Assembly (NCBI GenBank): GCA_028717165.1
Contig: JAQUOK010000013.1
Location: 1 to 17,347 of the forward strand
From: Victivallaceae bacterium
Lineage (GTDB): Bacteria > Verrucomicrobiota > Lentisphaeria > Victivallales > Victivallaceae
Reading direction: 5' to 3'
DNA: 17,347 nucleotides
The translations under genes and the position numbers were made by a program. A model generated the notes under the pieces. That model was not told the DNA's origin. It saw only the letters and a program-made list of their open reading frames with translations, and did no database searches. Each line of letters opens with the position of its first letter. Position 1 is the first letter of the stretch. This document shows, in pieces, positions 1 through 6,412 of the stretch.

Positions 1-914
1 TGAACGAAATAAAATTACTGGAAAAGGTATTGCCCGGACTGAGGCAGGACAAAAGTGTCGTTCTGGGACCGGGGGATGATTGCGCGGCGCTTGATCTAGG
101 GGCCGGTGATCTGTTGCTGGTCGCCGTCGATCAGATTGTCAGTGCCGTTCACTACGACCGGTCGCAGACGCCGCCGCGCCTTGCCGCCGCCAAACTGCTG
201 AAACGCAATCTGAGCGATATTGCGGCGATGGGCGGTACCGCCAGATGGGCGCTGCTGGCGCTGGCCGCGCATACCGGCGATGACAATTATCTGCTTGAAT
301 TCTATGACGGTCTGCGGGAAACGGCGGAAAGGTTCAATATTTCAATTTGCGGGGGAGATTTCGCCTCCATGTCGCCGGGGAAAGCCGCTGAGGTTGCTTC
401 GCTGACGATTCTGGGACGCGTCGAACCGGAATTTATCTGCCGCCGAGCGGGAGCCGTTCCCGGTGATCTGGTTTTTGTGACCGGCGCGCTTGGTAGTTCC
501 TATGAGTCCGGAAGGCATCTGACTTTTGAACCGCGGCTGGCGGAAGGTCGCTTCCTTGCGCAAAATTCTTATGCGAACGCCATGATCGATATAAGCGACG
601 GTTTGCTGCTTGACGCTCAAAGACTGGCGAAAGCTTCCGGCGTGTCCGTCATGCTTGAGCTGGAAAATATTCCGGTCAACCCGGATGCGACCCTGGAACA
701 AGCTCTCGGAGACGGCGAGGATTACGAACTGCTGTTTTGCGTCCCCGCCGGCAAGGCCGAAGCTTTACGCCGGGAATGGCCGTTTGAAACGCTTTTGACT
801 TCGATTGGCGGAATACGGAAAAACCCGCCCGGGGAAATCACTACTCCGGACGGCGAAAATTTGAATAAGAGATTTAAGAAAGGTTATGAACACGAAAGCG
901 AACAAATTGATTAA
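1..914 (+). CDS. thiL: Thiamine-monophosphate kinase ThiL (first base of the start codon lies just outside the window)
   Basis: Phosphorylates thiamine monophosphate to thiamine diphosphate with ATP, the last step of cofactor synthesis, in the cytoplasm. The reading frame is open from base 3, and bases 1-2 are TG followed by AAC GAA ATA. The natural start is therefore an ATG whose A is one base upstream, giving about 304 residues, close to the usual family length. Using that start, the metal/nucleotide motif GPGDDCAAL lies near residues 23-31. VDQIVSAVHY follows near 43-52 (canonical T/VDxxVxxVHF), then NLSDIAAMGG, GGDFAS, the IDISDGLLLDAQRLAKASG block and the GDGEDYELLF block. The Asp-rich metal sites look intact. 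It ends in TAA and overlaps the downstream tsaE start by 29 bases, so the two are probably co-transcribed and translationally coupled. Identity is nearly certain from these motifs. Confidence 0.95.
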   Translation, partial: NEIKLLEKVLPGLRQDKSVVLGPGDDCAALDLGAGDLLLVAVDQIVSAVHYDRSQTPPRLAAAKLLKRNLSDIAAMGGTARWALLALAAHTGDDNYLLEFYDGLRETAERFNISICGGDFASMSPGKAAEVASLTILGRVEPEFICRRAGAVPGDLVFVTGALGSSYESGRHLTFEPRLAEGRFLAQNSYANAMIDISDGLLLDAQRLAKASGVSVMLELENIPVNPDATLEQALGDGEDYELLFCVPAGKAEALRREWPFETLLTSIGGIRKNPPGEITTPDGENLNKRFKKGYEHESEQID

Positions 915-1341
915 AAGCAATTCCGAACAGGAAACTGAAGAATTCGCCGCGCGGCTCGCGCAGGAACTGAAACCAGGGTGCGTGATTGCCCTGCACGGTA
1001 ATCTGGGAGCCGGAAAAACGGTTTTTTCCCGCGGTTTCGCGCGCGGCCTGAATATTATCGAGCCGGTATCGAGCCCGACTTACACCATTATTCAGGAATA
1101 CCCGCTTGCTGACGGCAACTGGTTTTTTCATCTGGATCTGTACCGCATCGATACGCCGCGGGCCGCTCTGGCCTTCGGCGTGGACGAATATCTTGAAGAC
1201 CCCGACGCCTATACTGTGATCGAGTGGCCGGAACGCATTGACGGATTATTGCCCCGGCATACGATCCATATCGATATTGAACATAACGGCGAGGACGGCA
1301 GGATTATATCGAGCCGGATGCCGGATACCGTATCCGGATAA
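886..1341 (+). CDS. tsaE: tRNA threonylcarbamoyladenosine biosynthesis ATPase TsaE
   Basis: TsaE (YjeE) is the ATPase that works with TsaB and TsaD to make N6-threonylcarbamoyladenosine at position 37 of ANN-decoding tRNAs. The 151-residue length is typical. The Walker A P-loop GNLGAGKT is at residues 38-45, followed by the family blocks SSPTYT (62-67), HLDLYRID and the C-terminal VIEWPER. The start at 886 is inside the end of thiL and has AAAGG at 879-883, a short spacing of two bases. Translation is therefore probably coupled to thiL termination. TsaB and TsaD are not in the window. The last ten residues are not conserved in the family as I know it. uvrB follows 19 bases after the stop. Confidence 0.95.
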   Translation: MNTKANKLIKSNSEQETEEFAARLAQELKPGCVIALHGNLGAGKTVFSRGFARGLNIIEPVSSPTYTIIQEYPLADGNWFFHLDLYRIDTPRAALAFGVDEYLEDPDAYTVIEWPERIDGLLPRHTIHIDIEHNGEDGRIISSRMPDTVSG

Positions 1342-1360
1342 AATTTCTGAGGTATTTCTT

Positions 1361-3397
1361 ATGGGACTTTTCAAGCTGGTATCGGACTTCAAACCGACCG
1401 GGGACCAGCCGGAAGCGATCAAGGCGCTGCTGGACGGTTTCGGGCGCGGCGAGAAATATCAGACCTTGCTGGGAGTGACCGGTTCGGGCAAGACTTTTAC
1501 CCTGGCCAACGTTATTGCGCAGCTTGACCGCCCGGTACTGGTGTTGTCTCACAATAAAACCCTGGCGGCGCAGCTTTACAGCGAATTCAAGTCTTTTTTC
1601 CCGGAAAATGCGGTTGAATATTTCATCAGCTACTATGATTATTATCTGCCGGAATCCTATATTCCCCAGACTGACACTTATATCGCCAAGGACGCCAGCA
1701 TTAACGAGAATATCGAAAAACTGCGCCTTGCCGCCACTACTTCACTGCTCGAACGCCGGGACGTGATCATTGTCGCCAGCGTTTCCTGCATCTACGGTTT
1801 GGGATCACCGGCGGATTATGAGGATATGTGCGTGAGCCTGAAAATCGGCGACCGGGTCAACCGCGACGACCTGCTGCACCGTCTTGTCCGGATACAGTAT
1901 GAGCGCAATGATTTTGCTCCGGAAAAGGGCCAGTTCAGGGTGCGCGGCGATTCGGTCGATATCTTTGAGCCGCAGCGGGATGAATTCGTGCGGCTTGAAT
2001 TCTGGGGCGATGAAATAGAAAACCTGACCCGCTGCCTGAGCGTCAGCGGCAAGGTCAAAAACCGCGCCGAAAAGGTAATGTTTTTCCCGTGCAAGCATTT
2101 TGTGACGCCGCCGCAGCGGATTGAGAATACCGTTGAACAGGTCATCGCTGAAATGAAGGAGCAGGTGGCGATATTCGAGAAAAAAGGTCTGCTGGTGGAA
2201 GCGCAGCGGATTTATCAGCGGGTAATGTATGACGTCGAAATGATGCGCGAAATAGGTTACTGCAGCGGCGTCGAGAACTATTCCATGTATTTGTCGGAGC
2301 GCAAACCGGGAAGCCGTCCGTCCTGTCTTTTTGATTTTTTTCCGGAAAACATGCTGACTGTAATTGATGAGTCGCATGTAACCATACCGCAACTGCGCGC
2401 CATGTACCGGGCTGACCGCAGCCGGAAAACGACGCTGGTGGAACACGGTTTCCGTTTGCCTTCCGCCCTTGAGAACCGTCCGTTGACCTTTGAGGAATTC
2501 GAAAATATCCATAAAGATATAATTTTCATGTCCGCGACGCCGGGGGATTATGAAATAGAACACAGTGGTTTCCCCGTCGAACAGGTTATTCGTCCGACCG
2601 GACTGCTTGATCCTGAAATTGAGGTACGCCCGCTTGAAGGGCAGGTTGACGATGTCATTGCCGAAGTCCGCGACGCCGCCGCCGGGGGCGAACGGGTCAT
2701 TGTTACCACCCTGACCAAGAAAAATTCGGAACGTTTATCCGATTATCTGCGCGACCTTGGCATAAGGGCAAATTATCTGCATTCGGAACTGGATGCGCTG
2801 GAACGGGTAAGGATACTGTCGGCTTTGCGGGAGGGAGACTTTGACTGCCTGATCGGCATTAACCTGCTCCGGGAAGGTATTGATTTGCCGGAAGTCGCGC
2901 TGGTTGCGATCCTCGATGCGGACAAGGAAGGGTTTCTGCGTTCCGCCCGGGCGCTGCTTCAGGTTGCGGGGCGGGCGGCGCGCAATATCCGCGGCCGGGT
3001 GATATTGTACGGGGACAAAATCACTCCCAGTATGCGGGAACTTATCAAGGTGTCCGCAACACACCGTAAGAAACAGCAGGCTTACAATCAGGCGAACGGA
3101 ATTACGCCGCAGACGATAAAAAAATCCCATAGAATCACCATCAATGAAGCCGTTGCGCCGGGGAAAAAGAAAAAATATTCTTATTCTGATGTCGCCGGCT
3201 CGGTGTTCGGAGTGGAGGAGGAATCCGCCATGTACGGTTCAGTAAGCAGGAAAGCGCTTGATGAACAGGAATTTCAGGAATTGATCCTGGAACTTGAAAC
3301 CGAGATGATGGAAGCTGCTGAAAAACTCGAATTCGAACGAGCCGCCGGCTTAAGGGATAAAATCAAAAAATTCTCCGCCGACCGCTTCGTTAAATAG
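1361..3397 (+). CDS. uvrB: UvrABC excinuclease subunit B
   Basis: Damage-verifying DNA helicase of nucleotide excision repair. It is loaded by UvrA and recruits UvrC for dual incision. The ATG at 1361 gives 678 residues, matching the family (E. coli is 673). It is preceded by GAGG (1349-1352) at eight bases' spacing, and the protein opens with the typical GLFKLVSDFKPTGDQPEAI, so an upstream in-frame start inside tsaE is rejected. Walker A GVTGSGKT is at 38-45. The damage-wedging beta-hairpin region contains YYDYYLPESYIPQTDTYIAK. The helicase DESH box is at 336-339, followed by SATPGDYE, the GINLLREGIDLPE motif V block and QVAGRAARN motif VI. The C-terminal UVR domain that binds UvrC is present (LDEQEFQELILELETEM...). 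Nothing is missing. No strong terminator follows. Confidence 0.98.
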   Translation: MGLFKLVSDFKPTGDQPEAIKALLDGFGRGEKYQTLLGVTGSGKTFTLANVIAQLDRPVLVLSHNKTLAAQLYSEFKSFFPENAVEYFISYYDYYLPESYIPQTDTYIAKDASINENIEKLRLAATTSLLERRDVIIVASVSCIYGLGSPADYEDMCVSLKIGDRVNRDDLLHRLVRIQYERNDFAPEKGQFRVRGDSVDIFEPQRDEFVRLEFWGDEIENLTRCLSVSGKVKNRAEKVMFFPCKHFVTPPQRIENTVEQVIAEMKEQVAIFEKKGLLVEAQRIYQRVMYDVEMMREIGYCSGVENYSMYLSERKPGSRPSCLFDFFPENMLTVIDESHVTIPQLRAMYRADRSRKTTLVEHGFRLPSALENRPLTFEEFENIHKDIIFMSATPGDYEIEHSGFPVEQVIRPTGLLDPEIEVRPLEGQVDDVIAEVRDAAAGGERVIVTTLTKKNSERLSDYLRDLGIRANYLHSELDALERVRILSALREGDFDCLIGINLLREGIDLPEVALVAILDADKEGFLRSARALLQVAGRAARNIRGRVILYGDKITPSMRELIKVSATHRKKQQAYNQANGITPQTIKKSHRITINEAVAPGKKKKYSYSDVAGSVFGVEEESAMYGSVSRKALDEQEFQELILELETEMMEAAEKLEFERAAGLRDKIKKFSADRFVK

Positions 3398-3696
3398 TAT
3401 AATAATGAATTTGACCGGACGGTAGTCAAACTCACTACAGCTCCGCAGGAGCGATTTTACAGTAGCCACGGGCGTGAACCCATAAGCGCTAACATCTCAT
3501 TTAGTCCGCGTTTTTCGTGCTCGGTTCACGGGGACGCTCGCCACGGTTCATATTTCATCAGAGTTTTGCTTGGAGGGCGAGGCTCCGACGAGCCGTTTAT
3601 GGGAGACGTTACTTGTATTATCTCACGTTTGCAGTGCCGCCTTCAGGCGGAAGGCAGAACCATTGTCTTCGGGGAAAATTCCGCTTAAAAGCGGTA
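3398..3696. repeat. Non-coding composite of short hairpins, probably a dispersed repeat
   Basis: This 299-base gap between uvrB and the reverse-strand gene contains a series of small inverted repeats. They are TTTGAC/GTCAAA (3410-3430), GCTCC-GCA-GGAGC (3440-3452), a distant 8-bp pair CGTGAACC (3473-3480) with GGTTCACG (3523-3530), GGCTC-CGAC-GAGCC (3581-3594), CCGCC-TTCA-GGCGG (3637-3650) and CCGCT-TAAA-AGCGG (3681-3694). Short open frames cross it, but none has a ribosome binding site or a recognisable product. The GGGCGAGGCTCC...GAGCC portion resembles sequences I recall being scattered in PVC genomes and often mis-called as small proteins. That resemblance is from memory and not verified. 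No second copy exists in this window. It is more GC-rich than the other gaps here. Confidence 0.5.
3674..3694 (-). terminator. Weak candidate Rho-independent terminator for the nucleotidyltransferase-HEPN gene
   Basis: Read on the minus strand, the hairpin CCGCTTTTAAGCGG starts two bases after the TAG stop of the gene ending at 3697 and is followed by AATTTTCC. The stem is only 5-6 bp and the T-tract four bases, so it would be weak. It is also the last of the hairpins in the repeat region and may be part of that element. Confidence 0.3.
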
Positions 3697-4572
3697 CTAC
3701 AAACACGCTTCAAAACTTTTTATCTTTTCTTTGCAGACCTTTTCGGTTATCTCCTGAAGCAGTTTTACCTGTCCGGCAAGATATTCCAATTCCTCTTTGG
3801 TTATTTTGTAATTCATATCGTACCTGGCTCCGACATAGGCTTGCCTTAACAGCTTGAAAAGCCGTTTTTCCTCATCCGTGTTCTGCGGAAAAATTCCCTT
3901 GAATTCAGGACTGAGACGGTCGACTTTTATACCCAACTCGTCAAGATCATGCAGTTTGGGTTTATAGCCGGTAAATACCAATATAACCGTAGCATAAAAG
4001 TGTTCCGTCGCCTGATGGAGTTCGAAAGCAGCATTTTTGAGCATTTCTTTTTGAAAACATAATTTATAAGTAGTAAGAAAATTACTTGCACTTTCAAACC
4101 AGTCCGGAAAGTCCTTTTGAGCTTTCCCCAAGCGTTGTTTAAGGTTAAGTTCCTTTACCTCCGGAAGCCGGAAACGTTTAGAAGAATAGAGCTGTATTCC
4201 TTCTTTTCTTACATCACAGAAGAAATAATTCTTGCGTTTTATCGCCGCCTTGACCTCATCAACGCTGTGCATGATAATACTGAGATGGATATCGCAATCC
4301 ACTATTCTGCGGGCTTTGCTTTTGATTTTGTTCTGATAGCCTTTGTATTGGTATTTCGGAAGATCTTCCACGATAACAAGCAGGTCATAATCGCTTTTGT
4401 ATTCGTAAATAATACCGTCATCACCGACATATTTGTCCTCGCCCCAGTCGCCGCGGGCGTAACTGCCGAAGAGGATGATGAACTCGGCGTCGATCATTTC
4501 GCTAATGATCCCGGTAACCGCCCTGAGTTCGTCTCTCTTGTATTTCGGCAAATGTGACAATGATTTCTTCAT
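3697..4572 (-). CDS. Nucleotidyltransferase (MNT-type) fused to a C-terminal HEPN domain
   Basis: A 291-residue two-domain protein. The N-terminal polymerase-beta-like nucleotidyltransferase has GSYARG at residues 36-41. After a long insert comes SDYDLLV with the Asp pair D61/D63, and a plausible third acidic residue is D94 in VDCDIHL. The HEPN domain spans about residues 150-285 and contains AAFELHQATEHFYATVI and LLRQAYVGARYDMNY. The RNase-type Rx4-6H motif is not evident: R250 is followed by YDMNY, so the HEPN part may lack RNase activity. In related systems MNT proteins AMPylate HEPN toxins. Here both are in one chain with no separate partner in the window. As I recall, this fused form is common in Bacteroidetes and other gut bacteria; its substrate is unknown. 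The gene lies alone on the minus strand between housekeeping genes and repeats, which suggests accessory status. Confidence 0.85.
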   Translation of the reverse strand: MKKSLSHLPKYKRDELRAVTGIISEMIDAEFIILFGSYARGDWGEDKYVGDDGIIYEYKSDYDLLVIVEDLPKYQYKGYQNKIKSKARRIVDCDIHLSIIMHSVDEVKAAIKRKNYFFCDVRKEGIQLYSSKRFRLPEVKELNLKQRLGKAQKDFPDWFESASNFLTTYKLCFQKEMLKNAAFELHQATEHFYATVILVFTGYKPKLHDLDELGIKVDRLSPEFKGIFPQNTDEEKRLFKLLRQAYVGARYDMNYKITKEELEYLAGQVKLLQEITEKVCKEKIKSFEACL

Positions 4573-4578
4573 GTGGAA

Positions 4579-4607
4579 AATATACCGCCATCTTCATGGA
4601 TTGACAA
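4579..4607 (-). promoter_or_regulatory. Sigma-70-type promoter predicting a leaderless mRNA for the nucleotidyltransferase-HEPN gene
   Basis: On the minus strand, TTGTCA (4607-4602) and TATATT (4584-4579) are separated by exactly 17 bases. Only six bases (TTCCAC) separate the -10 box from the ATG at 4572, so transcription is predicted to start at or within a base or two of the start codon. There is no Shine-Dalgarno sequence in those six bases or just upstream. Both boxes are close to consensus. Confidence 0.6.
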
Positions 4608-4645
4608 AGCCGCAAAAAGAGAAAATCTGATTTTAGCCTCATCGT

Positions 4646-4664
4646 CGGTTTATGACATAAATCG
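4646..4664. promoter_or_regulatory. Near-palindrome, possible operator
   Basis: CGGTTTATG-A-CATAAATCG pairs in eight of nine positions around a central A. It lies 39 bases upstream of the -35 box of the minus-strand gene. An activator or repressor site is possible, but no regulator gene is nearby and a chance palindrome is not excluded. Confidence 0.25.
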
Positions 4665-4673
4665 GAACCCCGC

Positions 4674-4745
4674 TTTTGTCAAGTTCCAAAACTGCAAAAC
4701 CGTTCGCTTACGCTTACTATTTATAAGTTTTTCCACTTGACAAAA
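4674..4745. repeat. Long-range imperfect inverted repeat (20-base arms)
   Basis: The left arm TTTTGTCAAGT-TCC-AAAACT (4674-4693) is complementary to the right arm AGTTTT-TCC-ACTTGACAAAA (4726-4745): 11 bp, a symmetric three-base internal mismatch, then 6 bp. The 32-base centre includes a tandem CGCTTA. It lies in the 372-base gap between the divergent genes starting at 4572 and 4945. Confidence 0.45.
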
Positions 4746-4773
4746 ACGAGAACCCGACCGGTAATTACTTCGT

Positions 4774-4808
4774 TTTCAGGGAAAACAAATTATTTGTTTT
4801 CCCTGAAA
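4774..4808. repeat. Perfect 16-bp hairpin with a three-base loop, not next to any gene end
   Basis: TTTCAGGGAAAACAAA (4774-4789), loop TTA (4790-4792), then the exact reverse complement (4793-4808). No T-run follows in either direction, and the flanking genes diverge from this gap, so a terminator role does not fit. The remainder of the gap (4809-4882) shows nothing I can name. Confidence 0.6.
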
Positions 4809-4882
4809 CATATGAATTCGTCCTGAGGATGACTACCCCAGTCCCAATAAGCGTAGTTAAAGACAACACCCAACTGTCTCTA

Positions 4883-4910
4883 TTGTATCTGCAAGTTAGC
4901 GCTGTATATT
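4883..4910 (+). promoter_or_regulatory. Candidate promoter for the FG-GAP/ASPIC gene
   Basis: TTGTAT (4883-4888), a 16-base spacer and TATATT (4905-4910) predict a start near 4917. That would give a leader of about 28 bases containing GGAAGG (4933-4938) before the ATG at 4945. Confidence 0.45.
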
Positions 4911-4944
4911 GTTGGGGAATCAATTTTTAAGCGGAAGGCCTTTT

Positions 4945-6402
4945 ATGAAAATACTGAATTTACTGATTTCGGTTTCGATTTTATTTGTGATGTGCTCCTG
5001 TGTGGCGCGGCAGGTTGAATTCCGGGATGTTACTCAGGAGGTCGGACTTGCGAAACTCGGCAACCGCAAAGCCGCCTGGGCGGACCTGAATAATGACGGC
5101 TGGCCGGATCTGATTTCCGACGGGAAAATCTGGAGAAATTTTAACGGCGGAAATTTTATTGACGTTACCGCCGCTTCCGGTATTGCGCCGGTGACGGGCG
5201 CGTGCGTCGTTGCCGACTTTAACGGGGACGGCCGTAAGGATATTTATTTTGTCGCCAAAGGCGGAACGCTGTACCTGGGAAACGGCGATTTTAAATTTAT
5301 CAAGGGGCGGGCGGCGAAGAATGCTGCGCCCGTATCACGGGGAGCATGCGCGGCGGATCTGGATAATGACGGTTATGTGGATATTTATGTCGCCAATTAT
5401 GAAATATGGAAACAGCAGCTCGGTTTTGCTGATATAATCCTGCGTAACGACAAGGGTTCGCTGGTCAGACAATGGGAAGCGCCGGATGAAAAGATCCTGC
5501 GCGGCCGCGGCGTGACCGCCTGTGATTTCAATAATGACGGCCGGATGGATATTTACGTTTCCAATTACCGTCTGATGCCGAATTTCCTTTGGGTGAACGC
5601 GGGCGGCTGGAAAATTGAAGATAAGGCGCGGGAATACGGCTGCGCCGGAACCGAGCGGCGGGACATTGTGTTTAAAAACTGCAAAAAAATACCTTACGGC
5701 TGTTCCGGGCACACTATCGGTTCGCTTTGGGCTGACTTCAATAACGATACCTATTTTGATTTGTTCGTAGGGAATTTTTCCCATCCCCCTCTCTGGCAGG
5801 ATCGGCCGATGCTGCTCAGGAACAGCGGCCCGCGCGGGAAATACCGTTTTATCGACGAAAGCTCAAAGGCCGGGCTGCCCTGGCAGGAATCTTATTGTTC
5901 GCCGGCGGCCGCGGATGTCGATAATGACGGGCTGGTGGATATATTTTTCAGTACGGTCTATCCCCGCGATACCGGCCGTTTATTCCGTAATGAGGGCGCG
6001 TGGAAATTTAAAGATCTTACGCTGGAAAGCGCGATCAGGGAAAGGCTGTCATATCAGAATGCCTTTGCCGATTTTGACAATGACGGACGGATAGACCTGC
6101 TTACCGGCGGGCGTCTTTACCGCAACATCGGGGCGGCCGGAAACTGGCTTGAAATTACATTGCAGGGGAAAGCTCCGAATACCTCGGCGGTCGGCGCCAG
6201 GGTTATTGTCGAATGCGGCGATGAAAAATATGTCCGGCAGGTTGAAGCCGGAACCGGCGAGGGCAACCAGAATGATCTGCGGCTGCATTTCGGGATCGGG
6301 AGACACCGCGGCCCGGTAAATGTAAAAGTGATCTGGCCGGACGGAAAAATAACGAATCACGTGGCCGAGGCCAATACGGCGGCAGCCATAAAACAGAAAT
6401 AA
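4945..6402 (+). CDS. FG-GAP/VCBS repeat protein with C-terminal ASPIC/UnbV domain, probable lipoprotein
   Basis: A 485-residue exported protein. The start at 4945 is favoured by GGAAGG seven bases upstream and by the signal it creates: K2, a hydrophobic stretch to V15, then MCSC with C19 as a possible lipidated cysteine, though the lipobox is imperfect. Seven calcium-binding-type D-x-(N/D)-x-D-G-x-x-D blades follow: DLNNDGWPD, DFNGDGRKD, DLDNDGYVD, DFNNDGRMD, DFNNDTYFD, DVDNDGLVD and DFDNDGRID. These are consistent with a beta-propeller. The C-terminal ~90 residues fit the ASPIC/UnbV family, with RQVEAGTGEGNQNDLRLHFG and VKVIWPDG. Such proteins are common in PVC and Planctomycetes, with adhesion, carbohydrate or surface roles suspected but mostly unproven. 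It stands alone with its own candidate promoter and converges on the next gene. Fold confidence is high; the function is not known. Confidence 0.85.
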   Translation: MKILNLLISVSILFVMCSCVARQVEFRDVTQEVGLAKLGNRKAAWADLNNDGWPDLISDGKIWRNFNGGNFIDVTAASGIAPVTGACVVADFNGDGRKDIYFVAKGGTLYLGNGDFKFIKGRAAKNAAPVSRGACAADLDNDGYVDIYVANYEIWKQQLGFADIILRNDKGSLVRQWEAPDEKILRGRGVTACDFNNDGRMDIYVSNYRLMPNFLWVNAGGWKIEDKAREYGCAGTERRDIVFKNCKKIPYGCSGHTIGSLWADFNNDTYFDLFVGNFSHPPLWQDRPMLLRNSGPRGKYRFIDESSKAGLPWQESYCSPAAADVDNDGLVDIFFSTVYPRDTGRLFRNEGAWKFKDLTLESAIRERLSYQNAFADFDNDGRIDLLTGGRLYRNIGAAGNWLEITLQGKAPNTSAVGARVIVECGDEKYVRQVEAGTGEGNQNDLRLHFGIGRHRGPVNVKVIWPDGKITNHVAEANTAAAIKQK

Positions 6403-6412
6403 TAAGCCCGGA

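Noticed and set aside
1238..1360. Upstream TTG/ATG-type extension of uvrB into tsaE
   Set aside because: The ATG at 1361 has a good Shine-Dalgarno and begins exactly at the family's conserved N-terminus.
1805..2563. 252-codon open frame on the minus strand
   Set aside because: It is antisense to the conserved helicase core of uvrB and has no domain of its own.
3517..3857. Two overlapping + strand open frames of about 100 codons in the hairpin cluster
   Set aside because: They have no ribosome binding site, start inside repeat hairpins and run into the antisense of the nucleotidyltransferase-HEPN gene. They look like the spurious proteins commonly called across such repeats.
4117..4557. 146-codon + strand open frame
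   Set aside because: It is the complement of the nucleotidyltransferase domain, whose G-S and D-x-D motifs are on the minus strand.
4774..4808. Rho-independent terminator
   Set aside because: The stem is strong but no T-run follows on either strand, and both neighbouring genes start, not end, at this gap.
4801..4880. Possible attachment site or phage/integrase boundary near the 16-bp hairpin
   Set aside because: No tRNA gene, integrase or direct-repeat pair was found in the window.
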